This document shows, one piece after another, positions 17,224-30,844 of a stretch of DNA of 64,000 bases. Under the pieces are notes generated by a model, which was given only the letters and a program-made list of their open reading frames with translations, was not told the origin of the DNA and did not search any database. The stretch's first letter is position 1, and every line of letters starts with the position of its first letter. The DNA lies in the NCBI GenBank assembly GCA_905250125.1, contig CAJNOL010001017.1:21227-85226 (forward strand), read 5' to 3'. The position numbers were made by a program, and so were the translations under genes. The DNA comes from Rotaria sordida (Eukaryota > Rotifera > Eurotatoria > Philodinida > Philodinidae).

Positions 17224-20200
17224 TTTATTTGAAAAATAAATATAGAGCAGCCAGTTTATTATATAGAAATTTACTAACAATCAAAACTAACAAACATATT
17301 ATAGGTCTCATCTTTGATTTGAATTTAACCTTTTATCCTTCCATAGCGATTCGAAAAAGTGTCACAGATGTGAAAGAATCATTGGAATAGAATATTGTTG
17401 CCTCCGATATATATCGATAGTATGAACAGATCGATCAGGAGTACTCTCATTGATGACGGCAGTTTAATCATTTTAGTGATCATTGGAGGTAGAACGACTT
17501 CACAAAAATTCTATATCAGATCACATATATATTTGATATAGTTCGACGAAAAAATGTCGTAAACATCTCGGATATGTCTCATTTTGTAGAGAATGATGTG
17601 CTTTACCATTACGTATGATGTGATCAAATTTTATGCTCGAGTTGAAGGCACTAAAAAACTAAAAGTTAAGTTTTCTGGAAAATTCGTAGTGATCATTCTA
17701 TGTTTTTCCCATCTCTTTTCCAATTAGCTTGTGTAAAATTTTCGGATGATATTGATACCAGTAGTAGACATTGCTATCGTTATATATCACACAATACATT
17801 TCTGTCATATATCTTGTTTGTTGAGTAAAAACATATCTTATTTGAAAAAAAAACTAACTACAGCGGTTTTTTTGAATTTTATCGATTTTGTAACTCATCT
17901 TTTTCGAATATGATACGATACAAAACAAAATATTTTCTTATCAATTGATAGTTTATGGATTTCATTACAAGATATGCTCTTAAGTTTTTTAATCCCACGT
18001 TTCCTTTATTGTCTGCAATCGTTCTATCAATGATCGCTTCCGTGACTAAAGGGAAATTGGGTAAAGAATTAAAAGAATGTATTTATCATAAACAATTGTT
18101 TTCTTAATAATAAAGATTGGATACTCTGATGTTAATTATAAAATAACATAATTGACATGTATTGTACTATTTAGAAGTTCTTAATTCTTTTACGTCGAGA
18201 TCTTTGTTCGTAAGACAAATGTGAAAAGCATATTTGCAATAATTTCGAAAATGACAATCAGAATAACTACTAGTGGAATATTCATAATTATAATCTTGAA
18301 TGAATGAGTGACTTTGTGACAGCAATACATTTTTGTCTAACAAAAAATTATTGCTGAAGATATTTGTAGATGAACATTAAAATATTGCATTTTGATATTT
18401 CTGAATTATGACCTGAAAAAAAAACAAACTAGTTTACAGTGCTTAAAACTTTGTAGAATCCTCTTAAGTTCACAGAGACCTCCTCACATAGGGGCAAGCT
18501 TGTCAGTATACCTTTTTGGAGTTAAAATTTAGAGCTCATATGTCTTTTTCTAACTAGCGAAAACGATCTGTCTTATTTATTTCTCCATCTTTCAGTTTTT
18601 TATTTGCACTCTATTTTTTTGTATCTTATTGCTATTCGCTCGTTATTGATTTCCAGATGTCATTATTTTAATGTATCAATGATAATATATTTTTATGCAT
18701 ATATAATTTATATGAATAAATGATTAATTTGTTCTTCAAATATAACTTTAACATTAATTCATTTCGATTGAAGTTTATCTGCTTTTGTTAGTAATATATC
18801 AACATTATTTTTTTTTTTAAAAGTAAAATTTCTTGCTACAATATAGATTGTTATTAGTGCTTTAATTTTACTTGTCATCCATATAATAAATCTTGTTAAT
18901 ATTGATTATTAAATATTTAAAAAATTTCATGATAACTGTCAATAAGATAAGTAAAAAGAATATATTTGCAAAATTTTCAAGAAAAATAACTTTTTACTTT
19001 TCTAATTTCGTTTGTTTAACAATAGTTTTCATTAAAAGTAATTGTGAATGGTAAAGAAATAAATCACTAATACAAAAATAAACAATCAAATTCTTATGGT
19101 TGAAATTCATTATCAAAGGCTGAAAGATTCAATACTTAACATTTTCAGTCTAGATCTAATGAAAGTTAGAAAAAAACAAATTCAAAATGATGGAAAATAT
19201 AGATGAAAAGGATTGTAGCTCTTTTAGACAAATACATTTGATAATTATCTATTGAATGTCATGCAATAGATTCTATAGTATTTAATTAAACGGAAACAAA
19301 ATTGAAACTGAACATTCTACTAGAATTCCATGAAACACATGGAAACTGTATTCAATATCAATTAAGTTGTTAACATTATTTTTCGATCTCACAAATAGAT
19401 TTCAAAATAGAACTATTGATGCAAGACTTTCATCAATATGTGAATAAATTCAAAGCACATTAAAGTACATGATCGAAACCTTTTAGAACTTTTTTATCCA
19501 TTTTCAAACGACTCATAAGTCTCTTGAGTAGTTTAGTATGATACTATTTTTCTATTCTTGGAAAGTCTTGACAAGAATACAATAAAAGGTTACATGTTTC
19601 GAAATTATGTCTTTCAGACAACAAGGAGACAGATGATTTTTTTCAAATATTTTTAATCAGTTTTAGATTAAAAAAATCAAATCTAGCAAAGAAACGAATT
19701 AAAGCCATTAGCTTTTTGGATTTTTTTGTCTAAGATAGTGCGAGTAAGGGTCTTCTGTTCATCGACACGCACACTCCCACCCTTAATGTCCAAAATCTCA
19801 GAGTTCACGAAACTTGGTCGTTGCTGGAAGATTGTCTTTATTAAAAGGCAAGAAAATCATGTTTATCGAAATAATATGACTATACAATACATACATTAAT
19901 TTAATACAATACGTTTCTTGAGAACAGACACACGAAAAAAATATTAACATGTAGAAAATGTTCTGTTTCTGAGTAAGAATATTTTTAATGAATTTGATGA
20001 ACTAAGTGAAGGGGACATAAAAAAGTGCCGCCATACTACGACAATATAAATAGGAGTTAGATAGAGAACAATATGCATTCATCAACAATTTATATAAGTT
20101 AATAATAAAAATTGAATAGAAAGTGCGCATAATAAACTTAGCGATATGGAGAGATAAACTATATAAATTAATGGATAACGCACGATGTAGTCACAATCTA

Positions 20201-21258
20201 TTTTGAGCCATAATTTTGTTGGGCTAAAATGATAAAGAAATATAGTTTTTCATCTTCTGATAGCAAAGATACTCTACTTTATATTGTGACAACAACATTT
20301 TCTGCTCAAAAAACAGATTTTTTTTTTTCGTTGAAAATTTAGAAAATACCTGGTAGACAGATAAACTGCATCGCCTGTGACGGGCTTCAAAATTGGGACC
20401 TGTGCTTGTTTTAGACATGCAGGTCCAACGGTCAGGTCCCGTAAAAGTGAAAGAGGAGAGAAGGTGACTATGTAAAAATTTCCATTACACCCCTTAACCT
20501 TCGAATCCAAGCGCAGGCCCTATGGATGGCCTGTTTAAACCACTGTTTCATGGTATACGAGCTCGTGGCATTGTGAAAACTTGATTTCTCAATCATGTTT
20601 TAAAATAACAATCAATAGACGAGCGGAATTTTCACATAAACAAACAGCTTGCTACTGTTAATGCGAGAGAGATCAATCGCTCTTATCGGAATTCTGAGGC
20701 ACGTCATGATAAGGAAATAATGCTATCGTTTTCTGTCCTTCTCAAGATATAATCTAAAAGTTAGGTGCATTGCATAATCTCATTGTCACTCTCATGATGA
20801 ATATCCTACATATAAAATGATTCTTGTATTCACGACTTTCTCATCTATTACAAAATTATTTCATTTATCAAAATTTGACCAAATCAATCAGTCGAATATG
20901 TTTTTACATTGACATGTAACTCAATCGGTAAACTCATTTGTAACACAATTATCTGAATGTTTATCGAATTATTTAGAAGAATGATAATTAGCTTTTCAGA
21001 TCATGATCATATTTCATTTTTCCAATGGTCAGTTTACATGACTTAAAGATTAAATGTGTACTGCAAATGTATGAAAATCAAATTAAACTTTCGAAAATTC
21101 TTATTAATATATCATTTTGAATCATTCATCAAAATATTATCTGTACTATAAATGAATATCAAAAACAAAGTATACAGAAAAAAATAAGATCGCAGCGTTA
21201 TGGACGGAAGTTATACTATTAACAATTAAAATAAATAGATAAACTGTTGATCACACAT
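17224..21258. other. Intergenic, about 4 kb; no gene recognised
   Basis: Mostly AT-rich sequence without exon-like blocks. A patch of higher GC at about 20365-20580 contains a short inverted motif (gggacctg / caggtcc) and overlapping minus-strand frames without a known domain. It could be an old repeat fragment. Confidence 0.45.
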
Positions 21259-24200
21259 TCAATCATGAACATAATCATCTATTGATTTTGCTACACCTTC
21301 AATAATGGAATCATATAGAAAATCTTCACGATAAAATATTTGAAACTAAAAATAAAAAAATAATGATATATACAATAAAGTAACTATAATAATTTACCCC
21401 CATATTTTTATACGCTTGTAATTCCATCGATGGAGTCGTTGCTTCCATTTCAGCTACGGAGCAAATAATTACATTAGGTGCATCATAGTTACTAAATCCA
21501 TAATACGCAAAAGCAGCTTTTTTTGATCCTTTTTTGCCATTAGAACCGTACTCATTCTCTATGATAAACAGAAAAGAAAGAGTCGTTTTTTTTTATTTCG
21601 AGAAAAAAAACCGTTAACTCACTGCAAACATGACCACCAAACCGTTGAACTAATGTTTCGATTGCTAAAGGTGTATCAGCCATTTGACCAATAAATGCAA
21701 GTTTGTAACCAGTAAATATCCTAATAAAAAAAAAAAAGGAACAATAAAAATAAAAAGAACAAATAAAATATTCTTACGCTTGATCTTTCTTTGTAACAGC
21801 TTTTTTGTATAATTTTCTAATTTTAGTTAATTTCTTTTTAATTAATTCTTTAGTAATACCATGTGCCTAAATAAAAAATTTTAAAATAACTGCAGCATAG
21901 ATTATATATCGATATACATACTGTATATTTAAATTCTCCAGCATTTAGTTTATAATGAACGATATATTGAGGGAGAATATAATCACTACGAAATATAACT
22001 AGTTCCTTTTTACAAGGTGAACAATGTGAATCATAACCCTAAAATTTCAATCAAAAATAAAATATACAAAGATAGTCACATTTTCTTACATCCTGAAGAC
22101 CAGCACCGGTAATCAATTGAGTACATTGATATACCTTAAGAAGTAAACAAACTATAGATATTTTTCTCTAATATTTATTATTCTTACTTTTCCTTGTAGT
22201 ACTTGACATAATAATAATTTTGTTGAACCTTTAATATATCCCATTGAATAACCAGGATATTCCTAGATTAAAAAATTTTTATTGAAATTTTTTTCGATGA
22301 TTTATTAAAGAATCCCTACACTAAAATAAGTTCCTCGTCCATAATATCCACTATCAGTGGCATGTTGAAATCCTTTTTGACCTTGTAAAAAATAATAAAT
22401 TAAAGGAATTATTTTCTTTTTATAAATTTTACTAACCAGGTATTTTAAAACCCGTTTCACATATTGGTTGAATATTAGCGATTGCTGTACCATGAAATGC
22501 CAAAACAGGATAAGAATATTCTACACCACGTTTTTCTTTTAATTCTTCACGCGCTTTACTAAAAATAAAACAGACCATGAATACGGATTATCATTTAATA
22601 AAACCTTTATTGCATACATACTTAAATTTGTTGATTAAGATAGGATTGCATACATATTCGACTTTAATTACTTGTGCCCTAGAAGAGAAAAAAACAAATC
22701 CTATACACATATTCTAGCAGAATTATAACGTATGCAGGCGGTCGTGATATAATAATCTAGAGCTATGTTGATCTATTAGATCTTAGCGTCATAACTCTAT
22801 CACATGTTATGAAAGTATCTCATAAAGAATGTCCCATAATAACTGAGAATATATTGTCAACGACACTTTTCATGGGTATTTTTTTTTCTTGACGTAGAAG
22901 GCTGAAATTTTTATTATATATATATATCTAACCATGATCTTTAATGTTCCAAAGTTTCAGCTCTCTTGGTAAAACTAGTATTGAAGTCCATGGGCAAGAT
23001 TAAAATAGATGAATTTTCGTATTTGATTGTTTTCATGACTTTTTTATGCCTTGACCGGTGATATTTATCAGCATCTGATGAAAAGAAGTTTTACAAAATG
23101 AGCTTTGTCAAAAATGTAAATTATAATAAAGGTCAATGTGGATGAACGTGTTTTTTCATTACTTTTTATAAGCAATTATAATTGATAAGGTACTTCGTCT
23201 ATCATTTTTCTTTCAATAATTTCTTCCATTCTTATGTATTTTCTTTTTTTAATTATAATGATGTATCAAACATTTCCACGAACTTTTTCATTCAGTAAAC
23301 TCCACATATTTTCAGTTCTTTATACATCAGCAAATTTAGCATCGCTATCTATTGATTCTATTCATTCATTAAATAGTTGTGCTACACATCGGGCGACCGA
23401 TACTCCATGTCCTTCTGAGATGATTTAAATTCAATGCAAAGCATTTACAATCTTTTCTATTTTCGTAACTGATGAATGTTTAAGATAAAATTTCGCAGTA
23501 AATTTAAAAGGTTTTAGGTATAAATGCATTCCAATGTAGTTAAAACAATCCTGAGCGGTCCTGTCGCGATTGACTATATAATAAAAGTATTACAAAAATC
23601 TAGTGCGACAATTCATGTATTTTTATCTTATCCATCCATTTCAGTACTAGTTTTACCAAGAAAGCTGAAACCTAAGAAAACTACAGATCATGGTTACATA
23701 TATATGTAATAAAAAAATTTAGTCTTCTACGTCAAGAAAAAGTATGAACAATGTCGTTGACACATTATCTTCAGTTATTGTGGGACATCCTTTATTCATA
23801 ATTTAACAAAATATTTGAAAATTTCTATTTGACTTTATTAAACTCGCTATACTTCAAAAGGATTCTTATCAGAAAGATAAGTTTGTATATGAATTGATAG
23901 TTACATTAGAACTCTATATGAAATGATCAACTATGACTATTGAAAATGTCTGTACGTGGAATTTTATCATACTTACTATTAATTCTATTATGAAGTAAAT
24001 GATAGAAAATATAGATTTTCATATATTACTTATCGTTCTTTCTTCTTAATCAATAAGTATTATAGACAGTATGACTGTTGATAAGATCAGAAATCAACAA
24101 AACAGACTCAAATAAAGATTACTTTTTTTTACAATGAAATTATGATATAATTAGCCCAGGATAGTGATTTCAATCAGCGTAAAATACTAGAGACCATTGC

Positions 24201-26252
24201 CAATGATATTATATGCAATATAGGACAAAAGTCTCCTTCCCTGTATCTCGACTAGAATACATGCTATAGGTCGAAAAATTTGTGTGTATATACTTCATTA
24301 AGAATGTAGATCTGAAAAACACGAGCTTATCTCGATTGTTTAAATAGAATGAGAATTATGATGGATCGCATCTATTTATCTTTTTTAACTTCATAACTCT
24401 GAAAAAGAAGAACTTGATGCTTTACTCAATTCTTCATTATTTAGTAGTTTGTTCCAATTATTTACCCTATTGATTTGATCGAAATTCTTCAATCTTTTCT
24501 AGAATTGTAGCCATTTTTTCAGAACCATTCGAATGGAGAAAACCTATTTGCTAGCCTTTGATGATCATTACTCAGTAATAGTTGAATAGATTGAGCCGAA
24601 AATTATACATAAACATTGTCTGTAATTAAAATTTCATGAAAGAACCTTCGACTAAAGGAAAATCTCATTCGAATACACATTATGTTGGTTCAGAGGACTG
24701 AGAGAATTAATAGTGTACTTGATAACAAGGAATGAAAAATTTAGTAGACAACTTTTTTCACGATAAAAACTTGAAGCACAAATAGACGCTCTTCATCATA
24801 ATTCTCTTTGTATTTAAGAAATTGGAGTGATCTCGTATTTCTGAACTAAATTTCAAGTGCAGTGTATACACACAAATTTTCCGATCTTCAACATGTATCA
24901 TAGCCAAGATACAGGAGATGAAAGACTTTTGTCCACAATTATACTATCATTTCATACTATGTATGGTTGGTTGCAAATTATCGTTTTAGTATTACTCTAT
25001 TCTACTGTGTTGTGTTTAATTTATAATCATCGGAAATGTAAGCATTCGTCTACCTACTGTAGTCGGGAACATACATAAAAAGATTCCTGCTTCACTATTA
25101 GAAAGTACTAATCAAACCTTACACACAACTACTGTAATAAAGCACACAATTTTTCATGAACTCAATTACTTACGTAGCATATCCACTTAATAGACGATAA
25201 AATTGTGATTCAGCAAGACGAAAATGTACTTCGGCAGCTGATCCTATTTGTTATGTATAAATAAAATAAGATAAATAATCATTATAACTAGAAAATATAC
25301 CTTGTTTATAACTTCGTTCAGGAAAAAGTTCAAAATATTTGACATGAGTACCTTTAAGTACTTCTTCTTCACCTTCCATTAATAAAGCCCCTTCTGTAAT
25401 CTATATAATTATGAACTTAATGAAAAATAGAACAAAGAATATGAATAACTTACTTTACTTTGAAGTTGTTCGACTTCTTTCTTTCGTTCTTCAGCTTCTT
25501 CACGTGATTTTTTTAATTTTTCTTTTAATTTTTCTTTTAATTCAAATGCCTAAAATTAATCATCATATTGAATAGAAAAAAATAATTTTTTTTTTTACTT
25601 ATACGTACTCTTTCAATCATTAAACGTTTTTCATCATCATTCATTTTAGAAAACGTTTTTTCAAGCTTAACATCATAAGCACTTTCCTGTAGAATAATAT
25701 TCTCTATTAAACAATTATCTATCTTGTATTAACTTACATCATCTGAATTGTATTCTTCTGTTTCTTCTTCATCATTATATTCTTTACTTTCTGCTTTACG
25801 TTTTTTTCCACATTCAATTGTTTCTTTTGGTTTAGTTGATTCAGTTGTTTTTTCTTCTTCTTCATCACTACTATCCGCGTCAGGATTAAGAAGATTAAAT
25901 GGATGACTAAATTCCGCAAAGTGAAGTAAATTTTTTCGATAACATGTAGCACCAAATGGACACACTGGTAAAGTTTTGTTATTAGCTTCAAACAAAAAAA
26001 AACAAAAATTTTAAACAAAAGAAAAATTCGATTGATCAACATACTCGGTTTAACTTCTGATGTAGTGGTTGAAGATGATGCAGTGTCAGAATGCGAATAT
26101 TCCTTGAAATGAGCAGGATTTTTACGATAACAATTGTTACCTAGAAATAAATGATTGTTGTATGCGAGAAAGATGAAATAAGAGAACGAAATACCATATG
26201 GGCATAGAGGTAAGTCTTCTAATTTGACTTTTTTAGCCGGATGTGCAGACAT
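21259..26252 (-). CDS. PARP-family ADP-ribosyltransferase with two PBZ fingers and a BRCT-like tail
   Basis: Seventeen exons. The start is exon 26195-26252. Two PBZ fingers with the pattern C-x5-C-x6-H-x5-H bind poly(ADP-ribose): CPYGNNC...AHFKEYSH and CPFGATC...LHFAEFSH. Then come an acidic/Lys-rich linker (about 85-145), a coiled coil (ELKEKLKEKLKKSREEAEER), and a PARP catalytic fold: VLAFHGTA (His), SGYYGRGTYFS (Tyr), KLLLCQVLQGK and ELVIFRSDYILPQY, whose Glu aligns with the tankyrase catalytic Glu. The H-Y-E set suggests polymer-forming activity. The C-terminal exons (21623-21720, 21398-21558, 21259-21345) look BRCT-like (GYKLAFIGQMAD, LVQRFGGHVC). The junction 21777/21720 is one base out of frame (total 1660 nt). 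So a base, a border, or BRCT membership is uncertain. Likely nuclear DNA-damage function. Confidence 0.85.
22821..23800. repeat. Foldback element in PARP intron
   Basis: Within the 2.5 kb intron 22679-25173. The left arm (about 22821-23050; gaatgtcccataataactga, tttcttgacgtagaaggctg) is inverted against the right arm (about 23580-23800; cttctacgtcaagaaaaag, cagttattgtgggacat). The loop of about 500 bp contains only weak reading frames. Confidence 0.75.
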
Positions 26253-28412
26253 TGGGGAAAAATAGAAATCTATAAGAAATTTAAAGAAAAAAAGTTTCAA
26301 GATTTACTTATAGAAAGTATTGGATAATTATCCAATTGTTTTCAGTTATAAAGAAGGTTGAACACGAAGAATTCGTTTATCATTTCAAATGTATGAATTA
26401 CTTATATCTCGACGGGAAAATCAACGTTTGAAACGATTAGTCTCTAAGCGAAAGTTTCATTGAATAAATCTCGTATTATTTTCAGATGTGATAAAGACTA
26501 GAATTTGAAAGAAATTCACTAAAACTTCGAATTCATATGTCGAAAAGTGCTATTCAGATAAAGTATCGACTTATTGAATAAATACTACGTGTACGTATTC
26601 TTGAAAGCGAAGTTTTAGTACTCAATACGATTTTGGTTTGTCTAATAGAAAGACACATTGATCTTATCATGCCTAAAAAATACAATGGATTCTTTGAAAT
26701 TCTATTCATATCGTCTAAAACAATATTGATTTTAAAATTTGATATACGAAGGGAATTCAAAAGTTTTTCAAATAACTTTCAATTGAACCGAGCAACACGC
26801 ATCATAATATTCATGTTGGTTTATTTTCGTAGCTCACTATAAGCACGGTAAACTAGTCAATGAAAACACATACGTAATAACTAAATCTACGACAATTGAA
26901 GCTCATAAGTTCAGATGAGCTGCCAGCGATGGGATCAAAGCGTGTTTTTTTTTTGAATTCGAACCGATCCCATTACTGTGAACTACTCAAAAGAGGCCAA
27001 GTAAAATAGGGATTCTTTTTGTATCATACTATGAATACCGATGAGAAATTCAAAGGTCGAAGATTATCTCGTAAAAAAGTTTACCTTTTCTCAAAAGTCA
27101 ATTACTAATGAGTAGATGACAATGTTTCATAATTTCCTTAAATCGTCTCTGAATTTTAAATTTTACGTCAATGTGTACCGTATCATATAAAACACTTCTA
27201 GATTATTAGATATAGTTATTCTCGAAATTATTCGACCGGAGTTTGTTTTCGCTTACCGTCGTAAACTCTAAGAAGAATTTTCGAAGATGAAAACGATCAC
27301 TAGTTTTTCAAGGATATAGTCACTGAAAAATCAAAGCCCAAGATTTTCATCTCTTGAAGTTCTGTTTGAATTACTAAGAATGATAGCTCAAACAATTCTC
27401 TACGCAATGAAATGTTTACCAGTTGTCTACGAAGGTTTTAGAATGAGTTACTTAAATTTTGTGAAAAGCACAGGTATCTTCCATAAGGTTGATGTATCTA
27501 TGTCAAAAAACGGCGTAGAGAGAGTTGGAAGACGTTTCATTTTGTGAAGAATTGTTTGCTCTATTATTCTGGATCATTCAAACAAAATTCCAAGAGATGA
27601 AAAACAGAGATTTCGATTTTTCAGTGACCTTATCCTTGAAAAATAAATAATCATTTTTATTTTCGAAAATCTTTGTTTAAAATAAAATTCTCTATACGAA
27701 TTAATATTTGGATTCTTATTAGAGTTTACAACAATAATTAAAAATAAACCTGTTCAAATAATTTTGAGAGTCACTGTATGTGTTTTGTTCGATCGCAATT
27801 TGTTAGTAGAAGTCGATATGACCTATAAAGAATATAATAATGATCGTTGTCCTTAAAAAACATTTTTGAGACATATTTTGTCGAGAGCAATACGTACGGT
27901 TTAATATTGTAGTCGATCTAATGAGAAGCAAGCAAATATGAAATACTTATCAATTTCAAGAATAGATGCGTTAACATCACATGACAGACCTTCATATAAT
28001 GCTAATTGAGTTGACTTACTGATTTAAAAAAGATCTTCTCTTATGACACTATTATTCACATATTACATGTCTAAAAAATGAATCCTCAGATGAAATATAA
28101 AACGGGTCTATTATTCTAAAAAATTCTCAAGCAAAAAACAAATTGTTTTAAAATAAAATGAAATTCATCGTCTTTTTATACATTTGAAAATGTTGGTTAT
28201 TGCACCATATGTCACAAATACTGTGCAATACCATTTTAATTATTCATTTCAAGAGCTATTTAAATCAATATCATCCTATTGCTTTATTTTTTCTACCAAT
28301 CAAAAATTTGTAAGAAACCTTCTTACTTCAATTGGTCTACTGATGTTTCAACTTGTGTGATCATTTACATTACTGTATTATTATTTTTTTGATTTCATTC
28401 AAAATATTCTAA
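26253..28412. other. Intergenic; contains a foldback element
   Basis: Upstream region of the minus-strand PARP gene and of the plus-strand Cys/His gene. No gene is recognised. Short overlapping frames on both strands at 26554-26842 show no domain. The main structure is the palindrome at 27301-27650. Confidence 0.45.
27301..27650. repeat. Intergenic foldback element
   Basis: Arms of about 130 bp. The left end (ttttcaaggatatagtcact) pairs with the right end (agtgaccttatccttgaaaa), and the inner part pairs around ttttcatctcttg. The centre lies near 27475. Confidence 0.75.
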
Positions 28413-29372
28413 TGAGTGAAAAAGTAATTCATAGTTTCGAAGGTATTTGTCCATTAACACATAATGGAATATATGGCATTAAAAAAAAGTAAAAATTAAA
28501 TTATTAAAATCTGAAAAATAAAATTTTTATTTTTGATTTTATTTAAGTTTTAATATGCCAAATTTTCCTTGTTCTGATAAAACAGAACATATATCACTTA
28601 AAAAACATCTTATGTATAAACATAATCTATCAAATACGGCTGGTATGAAATCTTTTCTTTTGCGTAATTAAATAATCTCTAATTCTATTATTTTATTTAG
28701 CAAATAAAATTGTACTCGATCGTATGAATACATTAAATTTAAATCGTAAAAAAAAATCTATATTAACATTTAATAGTACACAAGAATTATATTCACATTC
28801 AGTTCATTGGCATAAAGGTCAATGTCCATTTTCATATGGTTTTAATAATGTTTATAATTTAACATATTTAAATCATAATATTAAAAATTTTGATTGTCGT
28901 CATAGAAAACAATGTTTATTATTATCACATTTACGTGTATCACATAATTTAAATATAAAATCAGCTAAAAAAATTGTTAAAGCACTTATGTCATCATCAA
29001 TTGAAAGTAAACAAAAATCTTCAATTGAAAATGATATTCGAGAAATAATTTTATTTCAAAAAGATGATATTGTATCAAATACAAGTCCGTATGTTAAATC
29101 TATAAAAACAAAATTGATAAACAATTAGAGAAATTCTTTTTTTTTTTTTGCCTTTTAGAAATATTTATAATGATGATCGAAGATTTCGGCATTATTGTCC
29201 ATTAACAAAAAATGAATTTATTCATGAACAACCATTATTTAATATACCTTGTACTAAAATAAATGAAAAATTTCTTCTATTTGCACATCTTCAGTATGTT
29301 ATTGAAATTTTATTTCAAAATGGAAATCTTTCATTCTTACTTTTAATTAATGATATATCAGACAAATCATGA
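28413..29372 (+). CDS. Unknown protein with three atypical Cys/His units
   Basis: Four exons, 28413-28488, 28548-28642, 28701-29098 and 29159-29372, give 260 aa in frame. The third intron (29099-29158, gtatgt...ttttag, 60 bp) avoids a stop at 29126-29128. Three repeats share the pattern C-P-[LF]-x-about-20-C-x-about-8-H-L-x3-H: CPLTHNGIYGI with LKKHLMYKH, CPFSYGFNNVY with LLSHLRVSH, and CPLTKNEFIHE with LLFAHLQ. Each of the first two is followed by a helix-like stretch (ANKIVLDRM, AKKIVKALM). The third unit lacks the last His. The pattern looks like a zinc-binding module, but it is not a standard C2H2 finger and I do not know its family. It is related to the next gene. The 3' end could continue in a further exon. 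Confidence 0.65.
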
Positions 29373-30844
29373 ACATGTTGAGTCTTTTTTTTTTTGATGA
29401 AAAATGATGTACTAGGAGTGTTGACGTGTAGAAGTAGAACTTTGGGCCCTCTCCTACAGATGTAACAGATATTTACGAGGGAAACTCTTCAGAGGTCAAA
29501 TCACTTGTCAACTAAAACGATGTTCATTTGATGAGTAAGAGAAAAGTTTAGAATAGTTTGGGTTTTCCAGTCCTTCCTTCTCTAGATATTGAAATTTTAC
29601 GGATGATTTTTTTAAACAAAAAGCTCAGGCCAGGCGAAAAATTGACTTTCGAGCTCACGGTTTGCATAAACAAAGTATTCAATGAGATTAGTTCACTGGA
29701 CAAATTGTAAGTTTTCTAGTGTCTCCTGTCCTTAGACATTCAATATTCTCTTATGTGTAAAAAGTAAATTTTGTTCATATATTTACATCTTCAGAAAGGA
29801 AATACTAGTTGCACAATCAACTGATCTCACTAAGAATTTTGTTCGTGCAAAGTTTAAAGTAGAAACTCTCACGTGACTTGAGAAGGACCACAGTTTTTTG
29901 TTGAAAAAAAAAACAGTAAAATTTCGAGAACGAAGGTCTGGAAAATCGAACCGTTATAGACTTTTCTATTACTTATCAAATGAATATAGTTTCGGTCGAA
30001 AAGTAATTTTACACCTGAAGTGGTTCCCTTGTTAGCAACGGCTTGTCAGAAACATGTTAGAAACAGCTCATCACATACCGTATATAAATAACTTCTCGAT
30101 AGAATATATAAACTACTTTCTTATTGCAGTTCTAGAAGATTATGGTGAAGAAATATATCGCAACATCAATAGAATAAAATAATCTTTCTATGATCAGAAG
30201 TATTTTTTTGCGTTGCTTTTATTATTATCGTAGAACTCGTTTGTGCTTTTTTTGTTTGAAGAGCTCATTTTGTACGAATATCAAACATATGATAACTTCC
30301 TATCAGCGTAAAAATAGTGAAAAGTTAAACGAATGTTGATAGGTAAAAAAAAACCAACTAAATTGAAGAACGCAGTTTATCACGTACATTATATTATAAT
30401 AAAGGTTTATTTGACATGAAAGGTGATTAATAGTATCAGTAAGAGTTCGATGAGTAATACAAACTTATAGAATTGATATCGAAGAGTCATTTAAACAAGT
30501 TCACGCATTATCCAACCGTTGATAACTCAGTCGATTTCAACTGAAACTGTAAAATTGAGAAGAAGATGATGAATATATTATTCTTTGTTTTTTTTTTTTG
30601 ACTAATAGATTTAAACATAGCTTCTGATTCAATGAACGACTTATCGAATTTTTTCATACAGAAAAATCATCAGTTCCAAAAGAAAAACAATAAAGTCTAA
30701 TAATTCGTAAAAGAAAAGTCATTCTTTAAGTATTGCTATCTGCTATTTTGTCATAAAATTTTGTATTCAAATATTTTATTTCACAAATTGTATAGCAAAA
30801 AATTCAAATATTAATTTGAACTTGTCTATAGACATTATCATCAA
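29373..30844. other. Intergenic with foldback element
   Basis: No gene seen. It carries an inverted repeat with arms about 29473-29640 and 29870-30040, described separately. The remainder is AT-rich upstream sequence of the next gene. Confidence 0.45.
29473..30040. repeat. Foldback element between the two Cys/His genes
   Basis: The left arm (cgagggaaactcttcagagg, then gttcatttgatgagtaagag, then ggttttccagtccttccttc) is matched in reverse complement by the right arm (cttatcaaatgaatatag, gaacgaaggtctggaaaa). The loop is about 230 bp. Confidence 0.75.

Noticed and set aside
23234-23709. Two frames in the loop and arm of the PARP-intron foldback
   Set aside because: Short, low similarity to any family I know, and located in an inverted-repeat element inside an intron on the opposite strand.
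25734-26300. Long minus-strand frame overlapping the PBZ exons
   Set aside because: It reads through introns and uses the wrong frame in one exon; the spliced PBZ model explains the region.
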